Positions 22,402 to 31,385 of a stretch of 64,000 bases of DNA are shown piece after piece. Position 1 is the first letter of the stretch, and every line of letters starts with the position of its first letter. A model generated the notes under the pieces. That model had not been told where the DNA came from. It did no database searches and saw only the letters and a program-made list of their open reading frames with translations. A program made the position numbers and the translations under genes. Source of the stretch: Sideroxydans lithotrophicus ES-1 (GTDB lineage Bacteria > Pseudomonadota > Gammaproteobacteria > Burkholderiales > Gallionellaceae); contig NC_013959.1 in assembly GCF_000025705.1 (NCBI RefSeq), forward strand, positions 2,860,001 through 2,924,000. The letters are read 5' to 3'.

Positions 22402-23625
22402 ATGTCCACGACGATACTGGTCATAGGGTTGATGGTGTTCTTAGCCCATTTTCTGTCGCTGCAGTTCCGCAGGACCAACATTCCGGATGTGCTGGTGCTG
22501 ATGATGCTCGGCATCCTGATCGGTCCGCTGCTGGGCGTGGTATCGCCCGAGGATTTCGGACGCGTCGGCTCGCTGATCGCAACTATCGCGCTGGTGGTGA
22601 TCCTGTTCGAAGGCGGCACTTCGCTGAACCTGGACATCCTGGGCAAATCACTGGGTACCATCGGGCTGTTGTCCTTCACCTGTTTTTTTCTCACCGTTGC
22701 CATCGTCACACTGATCGGACTATTCGCACTCCAGTTGACGCTGCTGCCCGCCATGCTGCTTGGCGTCACCCTGGGTGGATCGGCCCCGGCGGTGGTGATA
22801 CCGATGGTTGCGGCGCTGCAGTTGTCCGAGAAAAGCTCCACCGTGCTGATCCTGGAATCGGCCCTGACAGACGTGCTATGCATCGTCGGCGTATTCGCGT
22901 TGCTGCAGATTCACACGCAAGGCGGGGTCGAGCCCGGCAAGCTGGTCGGCAGCGTGCTGGCTTCACTGGTCTTTGCCGCCGTCATCGGTGTGCTGGGTGG
23001 CATCGGCTGGCTGCTGGTGCTGGGCAAGGTGCGCGATTTCCCCAACACCATTTCGTCCACATTGGCCTATGCATTTATCGTCTACGGCCTGACCGAGTTG
23101 CTGGGATTCTCGGGTGCGGTCGCATCGCTGACGCTGGGCATCACGTTGACCAATTTCGAAAAATTCGGCCTGCACCGCATCTCGAACGTCGAACAGAAGC
23201 TGGTGCCGCTAAATGAAGTCGACCTGGTTTTTTATCGCGAGGCAGTATTCCTGCTCAAGACCTACTTCTTCGTCTACCTCGGCATCTCCATCCGATTCGT
23301 CGATTTGCGCCTCGCGGTCGCCTCCGTGTCCATGGTGGTACTGGTCTATGCGATGCGCCTGGCGCTGACCCGCCACGTGTTCCGCGATTCCGGCTATTCC
23401 CTGCGTGACACCGCGCTGACCTCGATGATGGCGCCAAAAGGTCTGGCTGCCGCCGTACTCGCCACGCTACCGCTCAAATACGGCATCGAGGGTGGTGAAG
23501 TGATCCGTGATGTGACCTACATGGTCGTGCTGGTCAGCATCGCTGTCACTGCCCTGCTGGTGATGCTGTATCCGCTGAACCGCACCCAGCGTCTTTATGC
23601 CCGCACGTTGGGGAAGCCGTTGTAG
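22402..23625 (+). CDS. Cation/proton antiporter (CPA1 family, NhaP-like)
   Basis: A 407-residue polytopic membrane protein with about 12 hydrophobic segments, exchanging Na+ or K+ for H+. Family marks are VVILFEGGTSLNLDIL in the early helices, LILESALTDVLCI (the acidic transport site region) and MAPKGLAAAVLATLP near the C-terminus. No RCK/TrkA domain follows. The ATG at 22402 has GAGGAGAG upstream; the longer frame adds a polar stretch without signal. Which ion is moved cannot be read from sequence. Confidence 0.88.
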   Translation: MSTTILVIGLMVFLAHFLSLQFRRTNIPDVLVLMMLGILIGPLLGVVSPEDFGRVGSLIATIALVVILFEGGTSLNLDILGKSLGTIGLLSFTCFFLTVAIVTLIGLFALQLTLLPAMLLGVTLGGSAPAVVIPMVAALQLSEKSSTVLILESALTDVLCIVGVFALLQIHTQGGVEPGKLVGSVLASLVFAAVIGVLGGIGWLLVLGKVRDFPNTISSTLAYAFIVYGLTELLGFSGAVASLTLGITLTNFEKFGLHRISNVEQKLVPLNEVDLVFYREAVFLLKTYFFVYLGISIRFVDLRLAVASVSMVVLVYAMRLALTRHVFRDSGYSLRDTALTSMMAPKGLAAAVLATLPLKYGIEGGEVIRDVTYMVVLVSIAVTALLVMLYPLNRTQRLYARTLGKPL

Positions 23626-23797
23626 TCGACCGCGCCGGAATCGTGAAATGGTGTCGCATGCGACCTTCCTCATGGTCATCGCGCTCACCGCCATATCACC
23701 CTTCCTGCCGAGGTGATTCTGTGGCAGGCCGTGAACCTGCCGTGGCCGCTTGAACGTGTGCGGAGCGCAAGTTGATGAAGCTCGCACGTGGCACGGT

Positions 23798-23803
23798 TAT
23801 AAT
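23798..23803 (+). promoter_or_regulatory. Probable -10 box of the PfkB-kinase gene
   Basis: TATAAT 37 bases before the ATG of the sugar/nucleoside kinase gene. A TTGATG lies at 23772-23777, but with 20-base spacing it is a poor -35. Confidence 0.45.
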
Positions 23804-23839
23804 CCGCTCTCCTGTCAATTCATACATCCTGGCGACGAA

Positions 23840-24778
23840 ATGAAAACACTGATCTGCGGTTCCATGGCTTACGACACCATCATGGTGTTCAAGGATCAAT
23901 TCAAGAAACACATCCTCCCTGAGCAGATCCACATCCTCAACGTCGCTTTTCTGGTGCCGGAGATGCGCCGCGAATACGGCGGCTGTGCCGGCAACATCGC
24001 CTATAACCTGCAGTTGCTGGGCGGCCATCCGCTGATCATGGCGACGGTGGGCGACGACTTCGCGCATTACACGCAGCGGCTGGAGAAGCTCGGCCTGCCG
24101 CAAACGCATATTCGCCATGTACCGGGAAACTTCACCGGCCAGGCGTTCATCACCACCGACCTCGACGACAACCAGATCACCGCGTTCCACCCGGGCGCGA
24201 TGAGCATGTCGCACCTCAACCATGTCAGCGATGCCAAGGAAGTCACCTTGGGCATCGTCTCGCCGGATGGACGCGACGGCATGATCAACCATGCGCGCGA
24301 ATTCGCCGAGGCCGGCATCCCCTTCGTGTTCGATCCGGGCCAGGGCATGCCGATGTTCACCGGCAACGAATTGCTGGACTTCATCGATCAGGCCAACTTC
24401 GTCACCGTGAACGATTACGAAGCCAGGATGCTGCAGGACAAGACCGGCAAGACCCTCACCGACATCGCGCAGCGCGTCACCGCGCTGATCGTCACGCTCG
24501 GCGCCGATGGCTCGCTCATCTATGCCGACGGCAAGCAGATCGCCATCCCTACGCCGAAGCCCAAGGCCATCGTCGACCCGACCGGCTGCGGCGATGCCTA
24601 TCGCGCCGGCTTGCTGCATGGCATCCAGCAAGGGTGGGACTGGGAAACCACGGGCCGCCTGGCTTCGCTGATGGGCTCGCTCAAGATCGCCAGCCGCGGC
24701 GGACAGAACCACAAATACACCCGCGCAGAACTTTCCGACCTGTACAAGCACCACTTCGGTTCCCGCATCAAATTGTAA
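23840..24778 (+). CDS. PfkB-family carbohydrate/adenosine-type kinase
   Basis: A 312-residue ribokinase-fold kinase. The N-terminal MKTLICGSMAYDTIM and YGGCAGNIAYNLQLLGG match the substrate-binding region (PfkB signature 1), and DPTGCGDAYRAGLLHG carries the anion hole and catalytic Asp (signature 2). VTVNDYEARML is typical of the adenosine-kinase-like branch found in Nitrosomonadales. The substrate is inferred, not shown. A hairpin without T-run lies just downstream (24791-24817). Confidence 0.85.
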   Translation: MKTLICGSMAYDTIMVFKDQFKKHILPEQIHILNVAFLVPEMRREYGGCAGNIAYNLQLLGGHPLIMATVGDDFAHYTQRLEKLGLPQTHIRHVPGNFTGQAFITTDLDDNQITAFHPGAMSMSHLNHVSDAKEVTLGIVSPDGRDGMINHAREFAEAGIPFVFDPGQGMPMFTGNELLDFIDQANFVTVNDYEARMLQDKTGKTLTDIAQRVTALIVTLGADGSLIYADGKQIAIPTPKPKAIVDPTGCGDAYRAGLLHGIQQGWDWETTGRLASLMGSLKIASRGGQNHKYTRAELSDLYKHHFGSRIKL

Positions 24779-24790
24779 AAGCGCAGAGAC

Positions 24791-24817
24791 CGTCATGCCG
24801 GTTGCTGCGGCATGACG
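24791..24817 (+). repeat. Hairpin after the PfkB-kinase gene
   Basis: A perfect 10-bp inverted repeat, CGTCATGCCG and its complement, around a 7-base loop, between the kinase stop and the VOC-gene ribosome site. There is no T-run. The CGTCAT outer bases resemble the CGTCATTCCGG repeats seen at 35619 and 62951, so it may be a degenerate relative. Confidence 0.5.
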
Positions 24818-24832
24818 AGCAAAGGAGGCAAC

Positions 24833-25381
24833 ATGAAGATCCCGCGCATGACCGTGATCACCCTGGGTGTGTCCGACCTCGCCAATTCCACCGCCTTCTA
24901 CCGCGAGATCTTTTCCACTCAACCTGTCACGCAATATGAAGGCGTCACCTTCTTCCCGCTGCCCGGTGTGTGGCTCTCGCTCTACCCGCTGGATAAACTC
25001 GCCGAGGACATCGGCATCGAGACAACAGAACCGAAGCATCATGCAGACTCCTTGCCGGCACCGCTGGTGCAAGGTGCACGCAGCGAAGCGACCGGATCAT
25101 ATGTTGCAGGTCGGCGCGGCAGCGCGCACGCGCCTGCACATTCCGGTCATCCGGACTTTCGCGGTGTCACTCTTGCCTACAACGCGCGCAGCAAGGAAGA
25201 GATCACCCATATCTTCGCCCGTGCCGCCGAGGCGGGCGCGCACATCGCCAAAGCGCCGCAGGACACTTTCTGGGGCGGCTACAGTGGCTATTTCTCCGAC
25301 CCGGACGGGCATTACTGGGAAGTGGCGTGGGGGCCGATGTTCGACTTCTCCGAACATGGTGATCTGCGTTTCAAGGCGTGA
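24833..25381 (+). CDS. VOC (glyoxalase/dioxygenase fold) protein with an internal insertion
   Basis: A 182-residue member of the vicinal-oxygen-chelate superfamily, often metal-dependent lyases or dioxygenases; function not known. The N-terminal beta-alpha-beta unit (MTVITLGVSDLANSTAFYRE) and the C-terminal WGGYSGYFSDPDGHYWEVAW are typical. Relatives of this subgroup are about 140 residues. Residues 64-107 here are extra, rich in His, Ala and Gly, and unlike the fold. A strong AAAGGAGG ribosome site precedes the ATG at 24833. The stop overlaps the start of the next gene. Confidence 0.82.
   Translation: MKIPRMTVITLGVSDLANSTAFYREIFSTQPVTQYEGVTFFPLPGVWLSLYPLDKLAEDIGIETTEPKHHADSLPAPLVQGARSEATGSYVAGRRGSAHAPAHSGHPDFRGVTLAYNARSKEEITHIFARAAEAGAHIAKAPQDTFWGGYSGYFSDPDGHYWEVAWGPMFDFSEHGDLRFKA
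25022..25153 (+). other. In-frame insertion of about 44 codons inside the VOC gene
   Basis: This segment interrupts a normal VOC domain between GIETT and FRGVTLAYN. It contains a palindrome (CCTTGC...GCAAGG at 25050-25074, with an inner CACC/GGTG stem). It keeps the reading frame. The source is unknown. The claim rests on my knowledge of the usual family length. Confidence 0.5.
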
Positions 25382-26271
25382 AACAACAACTGTCTTCACA
25401 ACTCTCCGCTGCCGTCCAAGCTGCGACGCAGCGTCCGTTCGCAGTGAGCAACGCGACCCCGGTTGGCGGCGGCGACATCAACGCAGCGTTCAGCCTGCAA
25501 GGCACTGACGGCTCGCGCTATTTCCTCAAACTCAACGATGCACAACATCACGCCATGTTCGCGGCCGAAGCAGCCGGGCTCGACGCCATCGCGGCGACCG
25601 ACACCATTCGGGTACCGCGCCCTGTCGCACACGGGATCGCAGGCGAACAAAGCTTCCTGGTACTGGAACATCTGGAATTGAGGTCACGCGGAAATGCCGG
25701 ATTGCTCGGGCAACAGCTCGCCGCCCTGCACCGTTGTACAGCGACGCGATTCGGGTTCGCGCAGGACAACTTCATCGGCACGACCCCGCAACCGAACGCC
25801 TGGAAGGACGACTGGATGGTTTTCTGGCGCGAACGGCGCCTGGGTTTCCAGTTGCAGATTGCACGGGAGAATGGCTACGGCGGCCAATTGCAAACTCTGG
25901 GCGCAGAATTGCTGGATGCCCTGCCTGCTTTTTTCAAAGGCTATGCCCCGCAGCCTTCGTTGCTGCACGGCGACTTGTGGGGCGGCAATCATGCGTTCAC
26001 CGCCGACGGCACGCCTACCATCTTCGATCCCGCCGTATATTACGGCGACCGCGAGTGCGACATCGCCATGACCGAGCTTTTCGGCGGCTACCCGGCAGAC
26101 TTCCACGCCGCCTACAGCGCCGCGTGGCCGCTGGATGCTGGCTATGCCAGGCGACGCGACCTCTACAACCTGTATCACATCCTCAACCACGCCAACCTGT
26201 TTGGCGGCGGATATGCGCGGCAGGCAGAACAGATGGTAAAGAGGTTATTGCTATTAATCGAGGCTGGTTGA
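25378..26271 (+). CDS. Fructosamine/ketosamine-3-kinase family protein
   Basis: Phosphorylates protein-bound or free ketosamines (glycation products), leading to deglycation. 297 residues. LLHGDLWGGNHAF holds the catalytic loop and FDPAVYYGDRECDIAM the metal-binding segment; FLKLN is the ATP-binding Lys region. The start is a GTG whose last two bases begin the TGA of the VOC gene (GTGA overlap), so translation is likely coupled. Pairing with a VOC protein may reflect handling of reactive carbonyls; this is inference. Confidence 0.92.
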   Translation: MKQQLSSQLSAAVQAATQRPFAVSNATPVGGGDINAAFSLQGTDGSRYFLKLNDAQHHAMFAAEAAGLDAIAATDTIRVPRPVAHGIAGEQSFLVLEHLELRSRGNAGLLGQQLAALHRCTATRFGFAQDNFIGTTPQPNAWKDDWMVFWRERRLGFQLQIARENGYGGQLQTLGAELLDALPAFFKGYAPQPSLLHGDLWGGNHAFTADGTPTIFDPAVYYGDRECDIAMTELFGGYPADFHAAYSAAWPLDAGYARRRDLYNLYHILNHANLFGGGYARQAEQMVKRLLLLIEAG

Positions 26272-26454
26272 AGATTTAGTTTGCTATTCTCGGCAATACA
26301 GTCCATAGTGCGCGCCAGCGAGTCTCAAGTGCTGTTGTTGCTGTCTGGTTAGTCTCCGTTATCTGCGGTAATCCTTCCTTCATCTTCTTGCCGTCTTGAA
26401 CTTCGCCCTAGTGTGGGGCTTCGTCCCCTTTAAATGTTATTAAGGAGTTTCATC
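26272..26454 (+). promoter_or_regulatory. Long leader upstream of the cold-shock gene
   Basis: 183 bases without a coding frame lie between the fructosamine kinase and the csp ATG. Long 5' leaders that refold with temperature are known for cspA-type genes; whether this one does is inference. AAGGAG sits 9 bases before the ATG, preceded by a T/C-rich stretch. Confidence 0.4.
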
Positions 26455-26661
26455 ATGGCAACAGGTACAGTCAAGTGGTTCAACGATTCCAAGGGCTTCG
26501 GCTTCATCACCCCATCCAATGGCGGCGATGATCTTTTCGCCCACTTCTCTGCGATCCAGAGTTCGGGTTTCAAGACCCTGACCGAAGGTCAGCAAGTCAG
26601 CTTCGACATCACTGCCGGCCCCAAGGGTCAGCAAGCATCGAACATCCGCGCAGCGGAATAA
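26455..26661 (+). CDS. cspA: Cold-shock domain protein (CspA family)
   Basis: A 68-residue single cold-shock domain, an RNA chaperone binding single-stranded nucleic acid. RNP1 KGFGFIT and RNP2 LFAHFSAI are present (RNP2 usually reads VFVHF). It begins [17 protein letters not shown] lies upstream. A strong terminator follows at 26710-26739, so it is probably transcribed alone. Confidence 0.96.
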   Translation: MATGTVKWFNDSKGFGFITPSNGGDDLFAHFSAIQSSGFKTLTEGQQVSFDITAGPKGQQASNIRAAE

Positions 26662-26709
26662 ATGGCCAGGCAAGCATGGCACTTTGCCATGCTGTCAGTC
26701 CTGACTATG

Positions 26710-26739
26710 AGCCCGGCATCTGCCGGGCTTTTTCTTTCT
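26710..26739 (+). terminator. Intrinsic terminator after the cold-shock gene
   Basis: AGCCCGGCA and its complement TGCCGGGCT form a GC-rich stem followed by TTTTTCTTTCTT. It precedes infA. Confidence 0.9.
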
Positions 26740-26760
26740 TGATTCCCGGGAGAACTGGCC

Positions 26761-27021
26761 ATGGCCAAAGAAGAACTGCTTGAAATGAACGGCGTGGTAG
26801 ACGAGATCCTGCCGGACTCGCGTTTTCGCGTGACGCTGGACAACGGTCACAAGCTCATCGCTTACAGCGCCGGCAAGATGCAAAAGCACCATATCCGTAT
26901 CGTGGCCGGCGACAAGGTATCGCTGGAGCTTTCGCCCTACGACCTGAGCAAGGGACGCATCACGTTTCGCCATATCGAAGGACGCGGCCCGGCTGTCCCG
27001 CAGCAAAAACGCAGGTTCTGA
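26761..27021 (+). CDS. infA: Translation initiation factor IF-1 (long betaproteobacterial form)
   Basis: S1-fold factor that binds the ribosomal A site during initiation. 86 residues, longer than the standard 72, with a basic tail ([13 protein letters not shown]). [24 protein letters not shown] and the [14 protein letters not shown] core identify it. Such long IF-1 versions occur in betaproteobacteria, often as a second copy beside the one in the ribosomal protein operon; that copy is not in this window. GGGAG precedes the ATG. It converges on apaH with only 7 bases between stops. Confidence 0.93.
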   Translation: MAKEELLEMNGVVDEILPDSRFRVTLDNGHKLIAYSAGKMQKHHIRIVAGDKVSLELSPYDLSKGRITFRHIEGRGPAVPQQKRRF

Positions 27022-27028
27022 TCCGGTC

Positions 27029-27850
27029 CTACCAGTGTTTTGCCACCGGGCTGTTGCAACTCACCTGAAATAGCTGGCGATCGTCGAGCCGGATTGCCGT
27101 CATGGGGCCGCCCCACAGGCATCCGGTATCCAGCGCGATGACATTGGGCGTGACCTTCAGTCCCAGTGCGGACCAGTGGCCGAAGATGACGGTGGCTTTG
27201 CGACTCTTGCGCTCGGGCACATCGAACCAGGGCAGGAACCCGGCCGGGATGTGCTCCACCTCTCCCTTGAATTTGAACTCCATCTCGCCTTGCGGGGTGC
27301 AGATGCGCATGCGAGTGAACGCATTGACGATCACGCGCAGACGTTTGTAGCCGGCAAGACCGTCGTCCCAGGTGTGCGGTGCATTGCCATACATGCGCGC
27401 GAGAAAAGTAGCGTAATCGTCGCTGCGCAGGGCGCTTTCGACCTCCCGTGCAAGACTGGCCGCTTGTTTGACACCCCATTGCGGCAGCAAGCCGGCATGC
27501 ACCAGCACGTAGTCTCCCTCTGCATACAACAGGCGTTGCTGGCGCAACCAGGCAAGCAACTCGCCACGGTCCGGGGCGCTCAATATGCCGTCCAGTGTGT
27601 CGGTGCGGTGCAGCTCGGCGGCGCCTTCGGCCACCGCCAGCAGATGCAGGTCGTGATTGCCGAGGACGGTGATGGCGCTGTCGCCCAGCGATTTGACCAG
27701 ACGCAGCACTTCGAGCGAACCGGGACCGCGATTGACCAGATCACCCACCAGCCACAATCTGTCCTGCGCAGGATCGAAACGCATCTGCGCCAGCAGTAGC
27801 TGAAGTTCGGCGTAACACCCTTGGATATCGCCTACGGCATAGATCGCCAT
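27029..27850 (-). CDS. apaH: Symmetrical bis(5'-nucleosyl)-tetraphosphatase ApaH
   Basis: Hydrolyses Ap4A to two ADP. 273 residues, typical of ApaH. The metallophosphatase motifs are clear: GDIQGCY (8-14), [10 protein letters not shown] and GNHDLHLL, plus [10 protein letters not shown] and FGHWSALG downstream. The ATG at 27850 gives the standard [11 protein letters not shown] start; the much longer open frame upstream (to 29230) lies antisense to the MBOAT gene and is an artefact. GGAACAAG precedes the ATG. Confidence 0.96.
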   Translation of the reverse strand: MAIYAVGDIQGCYAELQLLLAQMRFDPAQDRLWLVGDLVNRGPGSLEVLRLVKSLGDSAITVLGNHDLHLLAVAEGAAELHRTDTLDGILSAPDRGELLAWLRQQRLLYAEGDYVLVHAGLLPQWGVKQAASLAREVESALRSDDYATFLARMYGNAPHTWDDGLAGYKRLRVIVNAFTRMRICTPQGEMEFKFKGEVEHIPAGFLPWFDVPERKSRKATVIFGHWSALGLKVTPNVIALDTGCLWGGPMTAIRLDDRQLFQVSCNSPVAKHW

Positions 27851-27964
27851 TTCTTGTTCCCGTCCGTTTATCTGTAAAATAGGGTAACAGAAAATCCTGA
27901 CGCTTCGATGAAACCGATTCCAACCCGTCCGCCAGTCTTTGGCCGCATCGCCGAATATTGACCG
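27851..27964. promoter_or_regulatory. Divergent promoter region, apaH / MBOAT
   Basis: The gap carries a candidate plus-strand promoter, TTGTTC (27854-27859) and TAAAAT (27875-27880), with 15-base spacing, so weak. It also contains an 18-codon open frame (27908-27961, peptide [17 protein letters not shown]) whose TGA lies three bases before the MBOAT ATG. The MBOAT gene has no other ribosome site, so coupling from this short frame is possible. Confidence 0.35.
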
Positions 27965-29452
27965 ATGCTGTTCAATTCCTACAGCTTCATCTTCCTGTTT
28001 CTGCCCATCGTGTTGTTGGGCTTCTATCAATTGGCGCGCATCCATCATGCGTATGCCGCCGCCTGGCTGGCGATCTCGTCGCTGGTCTTCTACGGTTACT
28101 GGAATCCGGCTTATGTCGGCTTGCTGCTCGGTTCGATCGTCTGCAACTACGCCTTCGGCACCTGGATCGCCAAGGCTGGCGTGCAGCACGCTGCCGCGCG
28201 CAAGAAACGGGTGCTGGTCTTTGCCATCGCCGCCAACCTGCTGTTGCTGGGCTACTACAAATATGCGAACTTTTTCCTTTCCAGCGCGAATAGCCTGACC
28301 GGCTCGCATCTGCCGCTGGGTGACATCATCCTGCCGCTCGGTATCTCGTTCTTCACCTTCACGCAGATCGCCTTTCTGGTGGATACCTACCAAGGCAAGG
28401 TCAAGGAATACAACTTCATCCATTACGTGTTGTTTGTGACTTACTTTCCGCACCTGATCGCGGGGCCGGTGCTGCACCACAAGGACATGATGCCGCAGTT
28501 CGCGCACAACGCAACCTACCGCATCGATTGGGACAATGTCGCCACCGGGTTGCTGCTGTTCACGCTGGGGCTGTGCAAGAAAGTGCTGTGGGCGGATTCG
28601 ATCGCACCCTACGCCACTGCCATTTTCGACGGCGCCCAGCACGGCATGGCGACCGGCACACTGCCGACGATCTACGAGGCCTGGTCGGGCGCGCTGGCCT
28701 ACACGCTGCAGATCTATTTTGATTTTTCCGGCTACACCGACATGGCACTGGGCATCGCGCTTATGTTCAATATCCGCCTGCCGATCAACTTCAATTCGCC
28801 GTACAAATCCACTAGCATCATCGAGTTCTGGCGGCGCTGGCACATCACGCTCTCCACTTTCCTGCGCGACTACCTGTACATCCCGCTGGGCGGCAACCGC
28901 CACGGCAAGCTGCGCCGCTATACCAACCTGATGACCACCATGCTGCTGGGCGGTCTGTGGCATGGCGCCGGATGGACCTTCGTGCTCTGGGGTGCGTTGC
29001 ACGGCGCCTATCTCGTCATCAACAACCTGTGGCGCGAGATGGTGTCGGAACGGTTCCTGCGCTGGGTACCCAATTGGCTGGGCGCGCTGGCTGGCGGTGT
29101 GCTCACGTTCATCGCAGTCGTGGCAGCCTGGGTGATGTTCCGCGCGGGCAACCTGGCGCAGGCACTGGTCATGTTGAAAGCAATGTTCGGCATCGCCGCT
29201 CGTCCGATCTCGTTTGATGCAGTCATGCATGGCAACCTGCTTTTGCTCACCGACATGTCGGGACGCGAACTGCTGCGTTTGCTGGTTCCCGGATTGCTGT
29301 GGGTATGGCTGTTGCCAAATTCGACGCGCATCCGGTTCATCAGGGGTAGCACGCCGCTGGCCGTGCTGCAGGCCATCGTGGTGCTTGGCATGTTGTATCT
29401 GGTATTAGACCAGTTCGGCAGCTACAGTCCCTTCCTCTATTTCCAGTTCTGA
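27965..29452 (+). CDS. MBOAT-family O-acyltransferase (AlgI-like)
   Basis: Integral membrane O-acyltransferase that passes acetyl groups across the membrane for acetylation of a surface polysaccharide. 495 residues, about 10-12 hydrophobic segments, starting [14 protein letters not shown] as AlgI-type proteins do. [20 protein letters not shown] and [17 protein letters not shown] hold the conserved His residues. The next gene is an SGNH-domain protein two bases downstream, forming the usual AlgI/AlgJ-like pair. The alginate genes themselves are absent, so the substrate is probably the polysaccharide made by the neighbouring cluster. Confidence 0.92.
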   Translation: MLFNSYSFIFLFLPIVLLGFYQLARIHHAYAAAWLAISSLVFYGYWNPAYVGLLLGSIVCNYAFGTWIAKAGVQHAAARKKRVLVFAIAANLLLLGYYKYANFFLSSANSLTGSHLPLGDIILPLGISFFTFTQIAFLVDTYQGKVKEYNFIHYVLFVTYFPHLIAGPVLHHKDMMPQFAHNATYRIDWDNVATGLLLFTLGLCKKVLWADSIAPYATAIFDGAQHGMATGTLPTIYEAWSGALAYTLQIYFDFSGYTDMALGIALMFNIRLPINFNSPYKSTSIIEFWRRWHITLSTFLRDYLYIPLGGNRHGKLRRYTNLMTTMLLGGLWHGAGWTFVLWGALHGAYLVINNLWREMVSERFLRWVPNWLGALAGGVLTFIAVVAAWVMFRAGNLAQALVMLKAMFGIAARPISFDAVMHGNLLLLTDMSGRELLRLLVPGLLWVWLLPNSTRIRFIRGSTPLAVLQAIVVLGMLYLVLDQFGSYSPFLYFQF

Positions 29453-29453
29453 C

Positions 29454-30464
29454 ATGAGACACGCCAAGTACTTTTCCATCTTCGTATTCATCGCCGTAAT
29501 GGGCTATGGGGCAGTGGCCTTCTATTTCTTGCCGCTGGCGACTTTCCAGGGCGAACTGACGCGCATGGGTCTCGTGCCCGAAACACTGTTCGGCTGGACC
29601 AAACCGCAACCGTCGATCGACCCGAAGTGGATGCAGCAGTCCTCGATGAAAGAAGCCGATGTGCTGGTCATCGGCGACAGCTTTTCCGATGGCCGGGTAT
29701 GGCAGACCGTGTTGACGCAACATGGCTTGAAGGCGCGCACCGAATCATGGGACAGCATGCGCGGCGTATGCGCCGATTTCATGCCTTGGCTGCGTGCCCA
29801 AGGTTTTGCAGGTAAGTATGTAGTGCTGGAATCCATCGAGCGCAACCTGGTGGATGACCTGAGCAAATCGGTTACCTGCCAAGAAATGCAATATCATCCA
29901 AACCGGATGACGGATGCTCCACGCTTCCCGCCTCCTGTTTCGTTCAATGTGAATCAGGGTAACTACGCTGGTAAGCTGTCGACTGGCATAGAAACCTGGT
30001 TGAATGTCCTGAAATATGAGCGACTGAGCCGCTCACCCGACTTCAAGACCTGGCTGCTGCCCAACGATGTGAAGATGGCACGCATACCGAACGGCTGTGA
30101 ATTATTCAGTCACGCACGCTGTAATGATGCGTTATTTCTGAGCTATGACAAGCCGGGAGAAATTGGTGAAGGTGTACTGGCAGATATTGAAAAGCTGAAT
30201 GCACGCTTAAGCGGCGTTAAGGCAATCTGGGTCTTCGTGCCCAACAAGAGCACAGCCTACCTGTACCCGGACAAGCAGTTCTGGAACAAAGCCGAGCAAC
30301 GCTTCCGTGCCCCCAACTTGCTGCGTATGACACAGCAGGCTATCCAGAATAAGACCGTAGATCTTTATCTCGGAAACAACACACATTTCTCTACCACGGG
30401 ATATTTGCTGATGGGTACAGAGATATTCAAGTCGATTCAGCAGGAACGGCCACCGTCGCGCTAG
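29454..30464 (+). CDS. SGNH-type periplasmic O-acetyltransferase partner (AlgJ/AlgX-like)
   Basis: 336 residues with an N-terminal membrane anchor (about 8-28). ADVLVIGDSFSDGRVW gives the GDSF nucleophile motif and GNNTHFSTTGY the DxxH-like His block, as in AlgJ/AlgX-type enzymes that complete acetyl transfer to polysaccharide outside the membrane. It lies directly after the MBOAT gene. Its stop overlaps, tail to tail, that of the glycosyltransferase gene on the other strand. The family assignment rests on motifs and context. Confidence 0.8.
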   Translation: MRHAKYFSIFVFIAVMGYGAVAFYFLPLATFQGELTRMGLVPETLFGWTKPQPSIDPKWMQQSSMKEADVLVIGDSFSDGRVWQTVLTQHGLKARTESWDSMRGVCADFMPWLRAQGFAGKYVVLESIERNLVDDLSKSVTCQEMQYHPNRMTDAPRFPPPVSFNVNQGNYAGKLSTGIETWLNVLKYERLSRSPDFKTWLLPNDVKMARIPNGCELFSHARCNDALFLSYDKPGEIGEGVLADIEKLNARLSGVKAIWVFVPNKSTAYLYPDKQFWNKAEQRFRAPNLLRMTQQAIQNKTVDLYLGNNTHFSTTGYLLMGTEIFKSIQQERPPSR

Positions 30465-31375
30465 TTTCCTTCATGCCATTCTCCGCGACCGGGCATCGGG
30501 TCCCACGCCTCGATATCTTCCAGCGGATAGTTATAGCGCAAGGCATAGCCCAGACGACGCAGCTTGCCCAGCCAGGATGAGCGCACGCAATTGTACGGAT
30601 TGCCCGCGGTCTTGCCGCCGTCCGGATTTCTGAGTGACGGCAGGTATAAACGATGAAACTCGATCTGGGTGACGCCCCACTTCATCACGAAGATGCGGCC
30701 GCCCAGATTGTGCTTGATGCGCCCGGTACTCTTGCAGCCGAAATGATAGAAGCGGCTGGCGCCAACGATGCGGAAATTGCGGCAGCCCGCCACCCAGTAC
30801 TTCATCATCAGGTCGTCGTCGCTGCTCATCCCTGGCGAATATTCCAGGCTGTAGCCGCCGACCATGTTCCACCATTTCTTGTGAAACAGCGTCGGCTGCG
30901 AGGCCGCGCCTTCCTTGTCATCGCGCCCGTCCGCCATGTATCCCTGCAGAAACTTCGCTTCATCGAAGGTGTCCGGTGACGCGCCGAAGTCCTGCTTGAT
31001 GATGACCTCGCTGCTGCCGATCTCGGGCTGGATGAGCGTACCGAAGAACAAGGCCAAATCGGAATCTACGGACTCGATCGCCGCAACAAAGGCCGTGTCC
31101 CAGCCCGGTGCGGCCACCATGTCGTCGTTCATGAACAACACCCAGTCATGCCTTGCTTGCGCCACCACGTGATTCACCGCCAGACAGACGCCGACGTTCT
31201 TGGCACTCTGTGTGTATTTGATGCCCTCCGATTTGACCCATTCCAGCGAACCATCCGTGCCTTCGTTCAGATGCACCAGTATCTCGTGTTCAAATTTGGA
31301 GTGCCGTCTCAGACTCTCTACGCAGAGCTTCAGATAAGCTAAGTTGTTCCAGCTGGGGATGACGATGCTAAACAT
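30461..31375 (-). CDS. Glycosyltransferase family 2
   Basis: 304-residue GT-A enzyme. It starts MFSIVIPSWNNLAYLKLC, has the metal-site region LFMNDDMVAAPGWD and a middle GYSLEYSPGMSSDDDLMM. The start ATG at 31375 gives the normal GT2 N-terminus; the longer frame upstream runs into the ligase-like gene. It is clearly a paralogue of the GT2 at 34774-35613, sharing the pattern SPGMSSD(D/N)D and CKSTG(R/K)(I/V)K. The sugar is unknown. Confidence 0.88.
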   Translation of the reverse strand: MFSIVIPSWNNLAYLKLCVESLRRHSKFEHEILVHLNEGTDGSLEWVKSEGIKYTQSAKNVGVCLAVNHVVAQARHDWVLFMNDDMVAAPGWDTAFVAAIESVDSDLALFFGTLIQPEIGSSEVIIKQDFGASPDTFDEAKFLQGYMADGRDDKEGAASQPTLFHKKWWNMVGGYSLEYSPGMSSDDDLMMKYWVAGCRNFRIVGASRFYHFGCKSTGRIKHNLGGRIFVMKWGVTQIEFHRLYLPSLRNPDGGKTAGNPYNCVRSSWLGKLRRLGYALRYNYPLEDIEAWDPMPGRGEWHEGN

Positions 31376-31385
31376 GAAAATGCCC

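Noticed and set aside
27029-29230. A 733-codon minus-strand open frame covering apaH and the MBOAT gene
   Set aside because: Only the last 273 codons are ApaH. The rest lies antisense to a clear MBOAT protein and has no recognisable domain.
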